From positions 124,001 through 188,000 of the forward strand of contig CALURO010000004.1 of NCBI GenBank assembly GCA_944323205.1: a stretch of DNA of 64,000 nucleotides, read 5' to 3'. Both the position numbers and the translations under genes were made by a program. The notes under the pieces are model-generated. The model searched no databases. It was not told the origin of the DNA and worked only from the letters and a program-made list of their open reading frames with translations. The stretch comes from an uncultured Mucispirillum sp. (GTDB taxonomy: Bacteria > Chrysiogenota > Deferribacteres > Deferribacterales > Mucispirillaceae). Below are positions 19,870 through 31,075 of the stretch, piece after piece. Each line of letters starts with the position of its first letter. Position 1 is the stretch's first letter.

Positions 19870-20304
19870 ATGAAAATATTATATACTGATGAAATGAACT
19901 GCTGTTTAAGTTATGAATTTTTTACTACTGTTGCAGAAGCTGTATTTAATGAGCTTGATATGAGTAATAATGAATATGAAATTTCATTACTTATAACTGA
20001 TGATGAAACAATAAGGCAGTATAATAAAGAATATAGAAATAAAGACATGGAAACAGATGTATTATCTTTTCCTATGGAAGATGATGTTATGCTTGGCGAT
20101 ATTGCTGTTTCTTTTGATACTGCAAAAAGACAGGCAGAAGAAGCTGAAATTAATATAGATAGAGAAGTTGCATTTCTTTTTATACATGGTTTACTGCATC
20201 TTTTAGGCTATGACCATGAAATAAGTGAAGAAGATGAGGCAAAAATGTTTGTATTACAGGAAAAAATATTAAAAAAACTTATTGACTATGGCACAGTTTC
20301 ATAG
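19870..20304 (+). CDS. ybeY: Endoribonuclease YbeY (rRNA maturation)
   Basis: 144 residues with the zinc motif HGLLHLLGYDHE (H-x3-H-x5-H) and the upstream RNKDMETDVLSFP signature. YbeY acts in 16S rRNA 3'-end processing and 70S quality control. It is two bases after phoH and the last gene of this run before a 139-base gap. Confidence 0.94.
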   Translation: MKILYTDEMNCCLSYEFFTTVAEAVFNELDMSNNEYEISLLITDDETIRQYNKEYRNKDMETDVLSFPMEDDVMLGDIAVSFDTAKRQAEEAEINIDREVAFLFIHGLLHLLGYDHEISEEDEAKMFVLQEKILKKLIDYGTVS

Positions 20305-20343
20305 TTAATATATTGTATTATTTAGTATTGGTGATATTTTTAT

Positions 20344-20454
20344 ATGGACTATTATTGTAGCAGATTATATTTTTCATTTAAAACTTTTCTATTTTTATTA
20401 TCATGTATTTTAGCAGACAAAATTTTATATATGGAGTTTAGCCGTGGATATTAG
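20344..20454 (+). other. Possible 36-residue small ORF
   Basis: ATG at 20344 to TAG at 20452-20454 in the gap between ybeY and corC, overlapping the GTG start of corC in another frame. The peptide has a hydrophobic core (FKTFLFLLSCILA). There is no convincing ribosome site, so it could be chance in AT-rich DNA or an upstream peptide influencing corC translation. Confidence 0.15.
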
Positions 20455-21730
20455 TATCTGGTGGGAGATTGCTTTTTTAGTAATCTCATTATTGTTATCT
20501 GCTTATTTTTCAGCAATGGAAACAGCAGAAGCATATCTTAGTGAAGTAAAAGCAAAGCAGATTTTTGCAAATGATGAAGAAAATAATTTATCTATGTGGA
20601 TTACTCAGCGTAACAAAGTATTAAATACTATATTTTTAGGAAATACATTATTTAATATAATTAATGTATTCTTAATAATAGATATATTTAGTAGATTTAT
20701 TTCATCATATACTTTTTTAATTTCAGCAGTTGCAGCATTTATTTTAATATTAATGTTTGGTGAAACTATCCCTAAGACCCTTGCACGCTATGAAGTTATT
20801 AATATGTCAGCAGGTCATGTTAAAATATTAAATAAATTTTATCTTCTTTTTTCTCCAATACTATTTATATCTGATATTTTAACAGCATTTTCTTTGAAAC
20901 TTTTTGGAAAAAATTTGAAAAAAGACCCTAAATTTTCTGAAGATGAGTTAGAATTTTTAATAAATGTAGGTGAAAAAGAAGGTAAACTTCAGCCAGATAA
21001 AGGGGAAATGATTAATAATATATTTGATATTTCAGATATTGATGTAAAAGAAATTATGGTGCCGCGAACTGATGTAACTGCTGTACCTGAAGATATATCT
21101 ACTGAAGAAATAAAACAAATAGTTAGAGAAACAGAATATTCAAGAATACCAGTTTATAGAAACTCTCTTGATAATATTATAGGCATATTATATGTAAAAG
21201 ATTTAATACGCCTTAAAGGAACAGATTATAGTGTAGATGATTTGCTGAAACTTTTACGCAAACCATTATTTGTGCCAGAAACTAAAAAAATAGATTTAAT
21301 GCTTAAAGAGTTTCAAAAAAACAAACTTCATATAGCTGTTGTTGTAGATGAATATGGCGGTACTGCAGGTATTATTACAATGGAAGATATTTTAGAAGAA
21401 ATCGTTGGTGATATTTTAGATGAATACGATATAGATAGTGAAGAAATTAAGCAGATTAGTGATAATAAATATCTTATTAACGGCAGAATGACTGTAAGTG
21501 ATTTCTGCGATCATTTTAATATAGAAGAATTTAATGAAGATGATGATTATGATACTATTGCCGGGTTTGTTTTTGATTTAGCTGGTGAAGTTCCAAAAAT
21601 AGGTGATGAATTTATATGGAATAATTTTAAATTTATAGTAAAACGACTTGAAAACAGAAGAATAGATTTAATGGAAGTTGAAATTTTAAGCAATAGTAAT
21701 ACACACCAAGAGGAATCAGGTAATGAATAG
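20444..21730 (+). CDS. CNNM/CorC-HlyC-family membrane transporter-associated protein
   Basis: 428 residues. An N-terminal DUF21 membrane domain with about four helices (roughly 5-175) begins WWEIAFLVISLLLSAYFSAM. A CBS pair follows (about 190-320; IMVPRTDV and VVDEYGGTAGIITMEDILEE), then a C-terminal CorC_HlyC domain. Such proteins are implicated in magnesium and cobalt efflux. The start is GTG at 20444 after TGGAGTTTAGCC. The last eight bases overlap era, a common pairing. The old haemolysin label should not be taken as function. Confidence 0.9.
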   Translation: MDISIWWEIAFLVISLLLSAYFSAMETAEAYLSEVKAKQIFANDEENNLSMWITQRNKVLNTIFLGNTLFNIINVFLIIDIFSRFISSYTFLISAVAAFILILMFGETIPKTLARYEVINMSAGHVKILNKFYLLFSPILFISDILTAFSLKLFGKNLKKDPKFSEDELEFLINVGEKEGKLQPDKGEMINNIFDISDIDVKEIMVPRTDVTAVPEDISTEEIKQIVRETEYSRIPVYRNSLDNIIGILYVKDLIRLKGTDYSVDDLLKLLRKPLFVPETKKIDLMLKEFQKNKLHIAVVVDEYGGTAGIITMEDILEEIVGDILDEYDIDSEEIKQISDNKYLINGRMTVSDFCDHFNIEEFNEDDDYDTIAGFVFDLAGEVPKIGDEFIWNNFKFIVKRLENRRIDLMEVEILSNSNTHQEESGNE

Positions 21731-22619
21731 TGAAGAAAATAAACCTTTTCATGCAGGGCTTATTGCTTTAGCAGGGCTTCCAAATGCTGGAAAATCTACA
21801 TTGTTAAACACTATAATTGGTGAAAAAATAGCTATTGTATCACATACTCCACAGACTACCAGAAATGCAATATATGGCATAAAAACTACAAAAGAGTATC
21901 AGGCAATATTTGTAGATACTCCAGGTTTTCACTCGCCAAAAAATACACTTAATAAAGCAATAGTTCAGCAGGCAGTAGACAGCCTTTCTATTGTAGATGT
22001 AATATGCTTATTAGTGGAAGCTGGCGGAAAAAGAGGTAAAGATTTTAATAATCTTGTATCTCTTATAAAAGAAGCACCTCAGGCAAAAATATTAATTATT
22101 ACAAAAATAGATGCAGTACCAAAAGAAACTGTTTATAAGACTGCAGAAGAAATATTTCCGCTTTGTAAATTTAAACATGTTTTGCCTGTTTCTGCTGTTA
22201 AAAATATTAATGTAGATACACTTATGAACCTGCTTTATGATAAACTACCGGAAAATGTTATGCAGTATGATGAAGATTTAATTACTACTCAGCCAGAAAA
22301 GTTTTTAATTTCTGAATATATTAGAGAACAGATATTTATGAGACTGCGTAATGAAGTGCCACATGATACATTAGTATATGTGGAAGATTATTCAGATAAA
22401 TCTAAATCTATGGAAATTAATGCAATTATTTATGTTAACAGGGAATCTCAAAAAGGTATTGTAATAGGTGAGGGCGGCTCTATGCTAAAAACAATAGGTA
22501 CAGCAGCCAGAAAAAATTTAGAATCATTTTTTGAGAAAAAAGTAAGGTTAAACCTTTGGGTTAAAGTTAAAGAAAACTGGGTTGCAAGGCCTGAATATTT
22601 AGATATGCAGGGGCTTTAA
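21723..22619 (+). CDS. era: GTPase Era
   Basis: 298 residues. G domain: GLPNAGKSTLLN (G1), DTPGFHSP (G3) and TKID (G4), followed by a C-terminal KH domain with the GIVIGEGGSMLKTIG loop. It binds the 16S rRNA 3' end during 30S assembly, which suits its place two genes after ybeY. It overlaps corC by eight bases and converges with the minus-strand MutS-like gene, seven bases away and with no evident terminator between them. Confidence 0.96.
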   Translation: MNSEENKPFHAGLIALAGLPNAGKSTLLNTIIGEKIAIVSHTPQTTRNAIYGIKTTKEYQAIFVDTPGFHSPKNTLNKAIVQQAVDSLSIVDVICLLVEAGGKRGKDFNNLVSLIKEAPQAKILIITKIDAVPKETVYKTAEEIFPLCKFKHVLPVSAVKNINVDTLMNLLYDKLPENVMQYDEDLITTQPEKFLISEYIREQIFMRLRNEVPHDTLVYVEDYSDKSKSMEINAIIYVNRESQKGIVIGEGGSMLKTIGTAARKNLESFFEKKVRLNLWVKVKENWVARPEYLDMQGL

Positions 22620-22626
22620 TCTGTCT

Positions 22627-24396
22627 TTAATCATTTAATACATTTTTTAAAAGGATAGATGCATTCATATTGTTTGATACACCTTTTTTAAGTTTGTAGT
22701 CAAAATGCATCTCTCCGCTTTCATCTACTTCAAAATCAAAAAAATAGTTTTCAAAATTTTCTTTATATTCTTCAGAAAGGCTTCCAAGAGCTGTATCATG
22801 AGTAGCTAAAATACCTGTAATATTTAATTTAATAAATTTTAATAATACAAGTTTTGAGCCCTGCAGTTTATCCTGAGAGTTTGTTCCTTTTAATATTTCA
22901 TCAAGCAGAACAAGCATTTTTTCACTTTTTTCTGCTTTTTCTTTTAATAATTTAAGTCTTTGCAGTTCTGCATGAAAATATGATGAGCTGTCCATTAATT
23001 TATCACTTGTACGCATACTTGAAAAAATATCTACACTTGAAAACTCAAAAGATGACGCACATACTGGGGCACCCATAGATGCAAGTATTAAATTAACACC
23101 AATACTTCGTATAAATGTGCTTTTTCCTGCCATATTAGCGCCAGTAATAATTAAAAATTTATGTGTTTTATTTATTTCAATATTATTTCCTACTCGTTTT
23201 AAATTGTCTATTAATGGGTGTGACATATTTTCAGCCTTTATAATAGTACTTTCATTTATAGCAGGAAAAATAAAATCGCTGTTATTATATCCAAATACTG
23301 ATATACTGTTTATCACATCAATATATGCAGCTGCCTTATTCCATACAGGAATATTAGTAATATTTTCTTTTATCCATTTATTTATTTTATAAGATAATAT
23401 AATATCTTTTAAGAAAAGCCCATTAGATATTAAGTAATAAAGTCCGCTGTTTCTTTGGTCAAATTCTCTGTTTATTTTTTGCAGCTCTTTTATTTTGCTG
23501 CTGAGTGTATTCATATCATTTTTTATAGACACAAGCATTTCTGTCTTAAAATCAGTATTTGTAATAGTTTCACTAATTAAAAGATATATTTTAGCAGCAT
23601 TATTTGCTTTATTGATTTTTGCATATTCATCATTTGTTTTTTTGGCAAATAATGAAGCTGTAGTAAACTGGTAAATAAAAAGCCCAAGTGGAATAAAGGA
23701 CGGTATCAAACCAAAACCGTATGCAGTTAGTGATAATATAGTGATCGATGCTGAAATATAGGCATAAATTACAGTTGATTTTTTAGGCGGAGTAATATCC
23801 TTGCTTACTGCATTAATGAAATTCTCAAGGGATACTGGATTTTTATAAGAAATAGATGATATATTATGGCTTAGTTCTCTTAAAGGTATCATTTCTTTAA
23901 CAGAATTCTGCATTTTAATTATATCTTCATTATTTCTTTTAGGGTTTAAAAGCAGCTGTTTAAGCAGTTCTTCACCATCAGCTGTTGTACACCTGTTTAT
24001 AGAGTGATATATTGCACCTTTTTCAAAAATATCTAAGTCATATGCATAGTGATGGTTATAGTCTATAAAGTGCATATTAGGGCGAAAAACATTATAATCT
24101 TTATTTAAAAAAGATATTTCATCACTAATAAGCTCATGAAGGCTTTTATATCTTGCATATAAATCTATATATTTTTGACCAAAAATTACTAAAAATATAT
24201 ATATAAGAAAAGGGACAATAAGAAATAAAATATTAAATATGCTGTTAAAATACCAAAATATAAAAAGTCCAACAGCAAAAACAAATGATACCAGCTTTGC
24301 AACTGCTGTATATTTATTAATGTTGTTATATTTATTTACTTCTTTTGATAAAGCATTAAGTTTGTCTTTATAAAATAATAAAGCCTTATTATCCAT
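22627..24396 (-). CDS. Membrane-anchored MutS-family ATPase
   Basis: 589 residues. The C-terminal MutS ATPase (domain V) is intact: Walker A TGANMAGKST from about residue 418, an SSYFHAELQRLK segment typical of MutS signature regions, Walker B LVLLDEILKGTN with Glu near 500, and a switch His in ATHDT. The N-terminal mismatch-recognition and connector domains of MutS1 and the Smr domain of MutS2 are absent. Instead there are hydrophobic pairs at about 30-72 and about 203-245 that look like membrane helices, flanking a MutS-core-like helical region. The gene overlaps the stop of the HU/IHF gene by one base. Function unknown; mismatch repair should not be assumed. Confidence 0.85.
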   Translation of the reverse strand: MDNKALLFYKDKLNALSKEVNKYNNINKYTAVAKLVSFVFAVGLFIFWYFNSIFNILFLIVPFLIYIFLVIFGQKYIDLYARYKSLHELISDEISFLNKDYNVFRPNMHFIDYNHHYAYDLDIFEKGAIYHSINRCTTADGEELLKQLLLNPKRNNEDIIKMQNSVKEMIPLRELSHNISSISYKNPVSLENFINAVSKDITPPKKSTVIYAYISASITILSLTAYGFGLIPSFIPLGLFIYQFTTASLFAKKTNDEYAKINKANNAAKIYLLISETITNTDFKTEMLVSIKNDMNTLSSKIKELQKINREFDQRNSGLYYLISNGLFLKDIILSYKINKWIKENITNIPVWNKAAAYIDVINSISVFGYNNSDFIFPAINESTIIKAENMSHPLIDNLKRVGNNIEINKTHKFLIITGANMAGKSTFIRSIGVNLILASMGAPVCASSFEFSSVDIFSSMRTSDKLMDSSSYFHAELQRLKLLKEKAEKSEKMLVLLDEILKGTNSQDKLQGSKLVLLKFIKLNITGILATHDTALGSLSEEYKENFENYFFDFEVDESGEMHFDYKLKKGVSNNMNASILLKNVLND

Positions 24397-24677
24397 TATT
24401 TTTTAATAAGCATTTCTTTTATTTCTTTACCTGGTTTAAAGTAAGGTACTTTTTTATCAGGAACAGTTACTTTTGTACCTGTTTTTGGGTTTCTGCCAAC
24501 TTTTGAAGTTTTTTCTCTAATTTTAAAACTTCCAAAACCCCTGATTTCTACTTTTTCACCTTTTTGCAGAGATTCTTTAATGGAATTAAATACAGAATTA
24601 ATAATAAATTCAATATGTTTCTTAGTAATGTTAGGATGCTCAGCAACAATATTTTCAATTAATTCAGATTTTGTCAT
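24396..24677 (-). CDS. HU/IHF-family DNA-binding protein
   Basis: 93 residues, full family length. It contains the DNA-intercalating beta-arm with GRNPKTGTKVTVPDKKVP and the core EIRGFGSFKIREK. Arm and C-terminal features resemble IHF beta or HU alike, so I leave the subunit open. IHF would help bend DNA at sigma-54 promoters such as that of glnN. The start follows a GGGGGA site. It is the first gene of a two-gene minus-strand unit with the MutS-like gene, divergent from murJ. Confidence 0.93.
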   Translation of the reverse strand: MTKSELIENIVAEHPNITKKHIEFIINSVFNSIKESLQKGEKVEIRGFGSFKIREKTSKVGRNPKTGTKVTVPDKKVPYFKPGKEIKEMLIKK

Positions 24678-24691
24678 AATAATCCCCCATT

Positions 24692-24749
24692 TTACTTTAC
24701 TTTTATCTCTAATTCAAATATAACTGACAGATTAGGAAAAGTAAAGTAA
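24692..24749. promoter_or_regulatory. 13-bp perfect inverted repeat between the HU/IHF gene and murJ
   Basis: TTACTTTACTTTT (24692-24704) and AAAAGTAAAGTAA (24737-24749) are exact inverse copies 32 bases apart in the divergent promoter region. They could be symmetrical regulator sites or promoter elements, or form a leader hairpin in either transcript. Confidence 0.45.
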
Positions 24750-24764
24750 TATTAAAGGATTTTT

Positions 24765-26279
24765 ATGACAAATTTTATATTTAGTTTTATCCGTTCAGGT
24801 GCAGGAGTATTAATAAGCCGTGTTTTTGGTCTTATAAGAGATGTAGCAATAGGTGTAGTCTTTGGTGCAACAGCTGTTACAGATGTATTTTTTGTAGCAC
24901 TAGCGATACCTAACTTATTTAGAGAATTTTTTGTTGAAGGTGCAATGTCTTCAGCTTTTATGCCTTTTTTAGCAGAAAAATATAAAAAGGGCGGCAGATC
25001 TGCTCAAAATTTATACCTTACTCAAATAGTTATTATGCAGACATTTTTTGTTACTATTATCAGCATAATAATAATGGTGTTTGCAGATTATGTATTAAGA
25101 ATATTTTTAAGGGGTAAAGATTATCTTTCTGATGCAGCATTAATGTCTATGGGTGCAGACCTTATTCATATTATGATGCCTTTTCTTATATTAATATGTA
25201 TCATTGGTATGTTTTCCGGCTTTTTAAATATAAATAGAAGTTATTTTATATCTTATGCTTCAAGTGCACTTTTTAATATATGTATGATACTTGGAGCATG
25301 GGTTGCATATCATAACTCAAAAAATATTGCATATCTTGCTTATGGTGTAATTGCAGGCGGCGTTTTACAGCTTATTATTGTGTATATTGTTGCAATTTAT
25401 TATGGTTATAGACCAAAGTTTTCTAAAACATTTGATGAAGATGTGAAAAAAACTTATCTTTTGCTTGTGCCGTCTTTAGCAGGTGTTAGTATAAGCCAGC
25501 TTAATTTTGTAATAGGCAGAATATTAACATCATATCTTGCTCAAGGCTCTATTTCATGGCTTTTTTATGCAAGCAGACTTTTCCAATTTCCACTTGGGGT
25601 ATTTTCTGTAACACTTGGAGTTGTAAGCCTTACAGAGCTTTCAAAAGCAAGGGCAGATAATGATATAGAAAGACGTAATGAAATTATTAATAAAGCATTT
25701 CTATCACTTTTTATTATAATTATCCCTGCAACTATTGGGTTAATTGGACTTTCTACAGAACTTATAAGGTTTGTATTTCAGGATTTATCATCATTTTTTC
25801 TGCACAGAACAAGTGCTTTTTCTGATGAATCAGTTATTAAAACATCTATTGCATTAAAAATGTATGCATCAGGGCTTATATTCTTTTCTCTTGCTAACTT
25901 ATTAACAAGAGTTTTCCATTCAGAAAAAAATACAAAAACACCTGTAAAATGCGCTTTTTTTGCATTTTTAGCAAATGTAATGTTAAGCCTTATTTTAATG
26001 CAGTTTTTAGCTCATGCTGGTATTGCTTTAGCTGGTGCATTAGCCGCTGTTGTTAATTCATTACTGTTATTTTACAATATAAAAGATTTTAAATTTGATA
26101 TAAAAAATAATGCTAAAATATTAATAAAAGTTTTAATCGCTAATATTATAATGGGGGCAGCATTAGTTTTATGCCAGTATGCTGGTATATATGTACTTAT
26201 AAATATTGCAGTATGTATTATAGTCTATTTTGCTGCTTTAAAACTAATGAAAATAAATATATTAAGGTTATTAAGATGA
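24765..26279 (+). CDS. murJ: Lipid II flippase MurJ
   Basis: 504 residues, about fourteen hydrophobic segments, MOP/MviN superfamily. The N-terminal signature GAGVLISRVFGLIRDVAIG and a following FRRxxAEG-like LFREFFVEGAMSSAFMP are typical. It flips lipid-linked peptidoglycan precursors across the inner membrane. The ATG at 24765 follows AAAGGA. The stop overlaps the dtd start (ATGA). Confidence 0.95.
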   Translation: MTNFIFSFIRSGAGVLISRVFGLIRDVAIGVVFGATAVTDVFFVALAIPNLFREFFVEGAMSSAFMPFLAEKYKKGGRSAQNLYLTQIVIMQTFFVTIISIIIMVFADYVLRIFLRGKDYLSDAALMSMGADLIHIMMPFLILICIIGMFSGFLNINRSYFISYASSALFNICMILGAWVAYHNSKNIAYLAYGVIAGGVLQLIIVYIVAIYYGYRPKFSKTFDEDVKKTYLLLVPSLAGVSISQLNFVIGRILTSYLAQGSISWLFYASRLFQFPLGVFSVTLGVVSLTELSKARADNDIERRNEIINKAFLSLFIIIIPATIGLIGLSTELIRFVFQDLSSFFLHRTSAFSDESVIKTSIALKMYASGLIFFSLANLLTRVFHSEKNTKTPVKCAFFAFLANVMLSLILMQFLAHAGIALAGALAAVVNSLLLFYNIKDFKFDIKNNAKILIKVLIANIIMGAALVLCQYAGIYVLINIAVCIIVYFAALKLMKINILRLLR

Positions 26280-26716
26280 TAGCAGTAGTGCAGAGAGTTT
26301 ATGAAGCATCAGTTAAGGTTGATGGAGAAATAAAAGGCAGTATAGGTGACGGTTTATTAGTATTTTTCTGCGTAGAAGATGGAGATACTTATGATAAAAT
26401 TACTTATATGTCAGAAAAAATACTTAATTTAAGAATTTTTGAGGACGATAATGGTAAAATGAGCAAAAGTCTGCAGGATATAAATGGAGATATGCTTATT
26501 ATAAGCCAGTTTACACTTGCAGGGGACTGCTCAAAGGGAAGGCGTCCCGATTTTGCAGGTGCAGCAAAACCAGATACTGCAAAAGAAATGTATAATAAAT
26601 TTATAGAAGATGTGTCATCTAAAATAAATGGCAAAACAGCCTGCGGTATTTTTGGTGCAGATATGAAGGTATATTTAATCAATGATGGACCTGTTACAAT
26701 GATTATAAAGAGGTAA
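26276..26716 (+). CDS. dtd: D-aminoacyl-tRNA deacylase
   Basis: 146 residues from ATG at 26276, which overlaps the murJ stop; a longer open frame upstream lies inside murJ and is not used. It begins MIAVVQRVYEASVKVDG and carries the two catalytic-loop motifs: LIISQFTLAGDCSKGRRP (SQFTL motif) and the C-terminal NDGPVTMII (GP motif). It removes D-amino acids mischarged on tRNA. gloB-like follows after two bases. Confidence 0.96.
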   Translation: MIAVVQRVYEASVKVDGEIKGSIGDGLLVFFCVEDGDTYDKITYMSEKILNLRIFEDDNGKMSKSLQDINGDMLIISQFTLAGDCSKGRRPDFAGAAKPDTAKEMYNKFIEDVSSKINGKTACGIFGADMKVYLINDGPVTMIIKR

Positions 26717-26718
26717 TT

Positions 26719-27342
26719 ATGGAAATAGAAAGACTTACTTTAAAACTTTTAGCTGAAAACTGCTATATTTATCACAATGAAAAAGAATGTATTATTTTTG
26801 ATCCGGGAAGTGATTATGAATATATAAAATCATACCTTGAAAAGAAAAACTTATCAGTAAAATTAATACTTTTAACACACTGCCATTTTGACCATGTGGG
26901 AGCAGTAAGCGATTTAAAAGAATATTATAATGCAAAAGTAATGTGCCATAAAGATGATTTATTAATGCTTAAATCTGCTAATAAAAGTGCTGCAAATTAT
27001 GGACTTATGCCTGTAAAAATTCCAGATATTGATGATTTTTTTAGTGATAATGATATTATTTATTTTAATGATGCAGAATTAAAGGTAATACATACACCAG
27101 GTCATTCAGCAGGAAGTGTATGTTTTTATGAAGAAATGGACAAAATTTTAATCAGTGGTGATACATTGTTTTTAGAGTCTGTAGGTAGAACAGATTTTCC
27201 ATCAGGCTCTCAAGATGAGTTAGAAAAATCTATTAGAAATAAACTTTATGTTCTTCCAGATGATACTATGGTACTGCCCGGGCATGGTTTTCATACAACT
27301 ATTAAACATGAAAAAGAATACAACCCATTTATCCATATTTAA
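26719..27342 (+). CDS. Metallo-beta-lactamase-fold hydrolase (glyoxalase II-like)
   Basis: 207 residues. The metal-ligand series is complete: LTHCHFDHVGAV (H-x-H-x-DH), HTPGHSAGSVCF, ISGDTLF and a C-terminal LPGHG. The size and compact C-terminus resemble YcbL-type small glyoxalase II proteins rather than the two-domain GloB. It probably hydrolyses a thioester such as S-lactoylglutathione or an analogue; the substrate is not certain. Two bases downstream of dtd, likely the end of the murJ-dtd unit. Confidence 0.85.
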   Translation: MEIERLTLKLLAENCYIYHNEKECIIFDPGSDYEYIKSYLEKKNLSVKLILLTHCHFDHVGAVSDLKEYYNAKVMCHKDDLLMLKSANKSAANYGLMPVKIPDIDDFFSDNDIIYFNDAELKVIHTPGHSAGSVCFYEEMDKILISGDTLFLESVGRTDFPSGSQDELEKSIRNKLYVLPDDTMVLPGHGFHTTIKHEKEYNPFIHI

Positions 27343-27359
27343 AAATATTATTATCAATC

Positions 27360-27389
27360 TTGACTTATTTAAACAAAGTGGTATATATT
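27360..27389 (+). promoter_or_regulatory. Predicted promoter immediately upstream of tsaB
   Basis: TTGACT (27360-27365), an 18-base spacer, then TATATT (27384-27389). The predicted start falls at about 27396, which is the A of the tsaB ATG, suggesting a leaderless transcript. Confidence 0.55.
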
Positions 27390-27395
27390 AAAAAT

Positions 27396-27983
27396 ATGAC
27401 ACGATTGTTAGTAGATACATCTAGTGATTACCTTGTTATAGTTGTTGCTCGTGATAATAATATCCTTGCAAGTCAGCTTATATATGCAGGTAAAAAAATG
27501 AGTGAATTGCTGTTGGAGCAGATTGATAATGTCTTAACATCAGTAGCTTTATCTATTGATGATATTGATGAATTTTATTCAGGTATTGGGCCTGGTTCTT
27601 TTACTGGTGTAAGAATAGGTGTTGCACTCATATTAGGTTTATCATCTGGCTCAAATAAAAAAGCATATGGTATATCTTCTCTTGATGTGGAAGCGATTGT
27701 TTCCTGTAAAGATATATTAAAAACTGCCTCACTTTTAAAAGGTGATTATTATGCAGTCAGAGATTATGATTTTATTAATAATGTATTTTCTTCATATTAT
27801 TTAGAAGAAATCATTGATAATATTAATGATTATACTCTTATAAATGATGGCAAATCATACTTTCCCAATCTAATGTTTGCAGTGCTGAGCGGTAAATTGT
27901 GGGGTTTTCGTGCAGAGTGTTTGCCAATATACTTGAGAAAATCTGAAGCAGAGATTAGTCTTGATAAGAAAAGCATCTCTTGA
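27396..27983 (+). CDS. tsaB: tRNA threonylcarbamoyladenosine complex subunit TsaB
   Basis: 195 residues from ATG at 27396 (MTRLLVDTSSDYL); an in-frame TTG at 27360 would add twelve residues but coincides with the -35 element. The ASKHA-fold signature YSGIGPGSFTGVRIG is present, and the C-terminus ends near LPIYLRKSEAEI as usual. TsaB scaffolds TsaD and TsaE for the t6A37 modification. It is slightly shorter than E. coli TsaB. There is no Shine-Dalgarno sequence before the ATG. It overlaps rimI by 23 bases, a classical pairing. Confidence 0.93.
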   Translation: MTRLLVDTSSDYLVIVVARDNNILASQLIYAGKKMSELLLEQIDNVLTSVALSIDDIDEFYSGIGPGSFTGVRIGVALILGLSSGSNKKAYGISSLDVEAIVSCKDILKTASLLKGDYYAVRDYDFINNVFSSYYLEEIIDNINDYTLINDGKSYFPNLMFAVLSGKLWGFRAECLPIYLRKSEAEISLDKKSIS

Positions 27984-28389
27984 AGATTTAAATGATATAT
28001 ATAATATAGAAGTATTATCTTTTGAAACTCCATGGGAAAAGGCTTCCATAGAAGTAGAGTTTTATAAGGATTATGCAGATATATATGTATATGAAGTGGA
28101 TAAAAAGGTTGTAGCATATATTATTACATGGCTTATTGGTGCAGAAGCAGAGTTAATTACTATTGCAGTTGATGAAGGCTGGCGTAGGCAGGGGATAGGC
28201 AGAGCCCTTTTTGCCAATATTAAAAAGCTATATGGTGAAAATGTTTTATGGCACTTAGAAGCAGCATGTGAAAATGTTAGTGCAATACAAATGTATAAGA
28301 GCTTTGGTTTTGAAATAACTTCAACCATAGCAAATTACTATGGAGATGGTAAAAACGCTTTTAGAATGCTTTTATCTCCAAATAACTAA
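27961..28389 (+). CDS. rimI: Ribosomal-protein-alanine N-acetyltransferase RimI
   Basis: 142-residue GNAT acetyltransferase. It begins at TTG 27961 inside tsaB (MIRKASLEDLNDIYNIE). The acetyl-CoA-binding motif A is DEGWRRQGIGRALFANI, and the C-terminal NVSAIQMYKSFGFE is typical of RimI. It acetylates the N-terminal Ala of ribosomal protein S18 in characterised bacteria. Placement directly after tsaB supports RimI over other GNAT families. Confidence 0.9.
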   Translation: MIRKASLEDLNDIYNIEVLSFETPWEKASIEVEFYKDYADIYVYEVDKKVVAYIITWLIGAEAELITIAVDEGWRRQGIGRALFANIKKLYGENVLWHLEAACENVSAIQMYKSFGFEITSTIANYYGDGKNAFRMLLSPNN

Positions 28390-28406
28390 TTATAGGAGTT
28401 GCAAAT

Positions 28407-28625
28407 ATGACTGAAGATAAGTTTGAGCTGTATGAGCGTATCAGTAAGGAAAATATGGAATTTAAAAAACTTTTTGATGAACATATCCGTTTTGAACAGG
28501 ATTTAGAGGCTTTATACAGCTTAAAGTATTTTCCACCTGAAGTTGAAACAAAAATCAAAGAGATTAAACGAAGAAAATTATTAGGCAAAGATAGAATGGA
28601 GCAGATTATTGCTTCTTATCAATAA
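28407..28625 (+). CDS. DUF465 (YdcH-like) small coiled-coil protein
   Basis: 72 residues, highly charged and helical, with a central FDEHIRFEQDLEALYSLKYF and a C-terminal EIKRRKLLGKDRMEQII, matching the DUF465 pattern of D-E-H followed by a KKxKLxxKDxI tail. Function unknown. The start follows TAGGAGTTGCAAAT. It sits between rimI and metK in the same direction. Confidence 0.8.
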   Translation: MTEDKFELYERISKENMEFKKLFDEHIRFEQDLEALYSLKYFPPEVETKIKEIKRRKLLGKDRMEQIIASYQ

Positions 28626-28658
28626 AAATATAACACTATAAAGGAGTGTATGAGATTA

Positions 28659-31074
<2,416 letters not shown>

Positions 31075-31075
<1 letters not shown>

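Noticed and set aside
22627-24396. Reading the MutS-like gene as mutS or mutS2
   Set aside because: No mismatch-recognition N-terminal domain and no Smr domain; hydrophobic segments are present instead, so the standard names would mislead.
28626-28658. SAM riboswitch before metK
   Set aside because: The intergenic space is about 25-33 bases, too short for any SAM riboswitch class, and it contains just a ribosome site.
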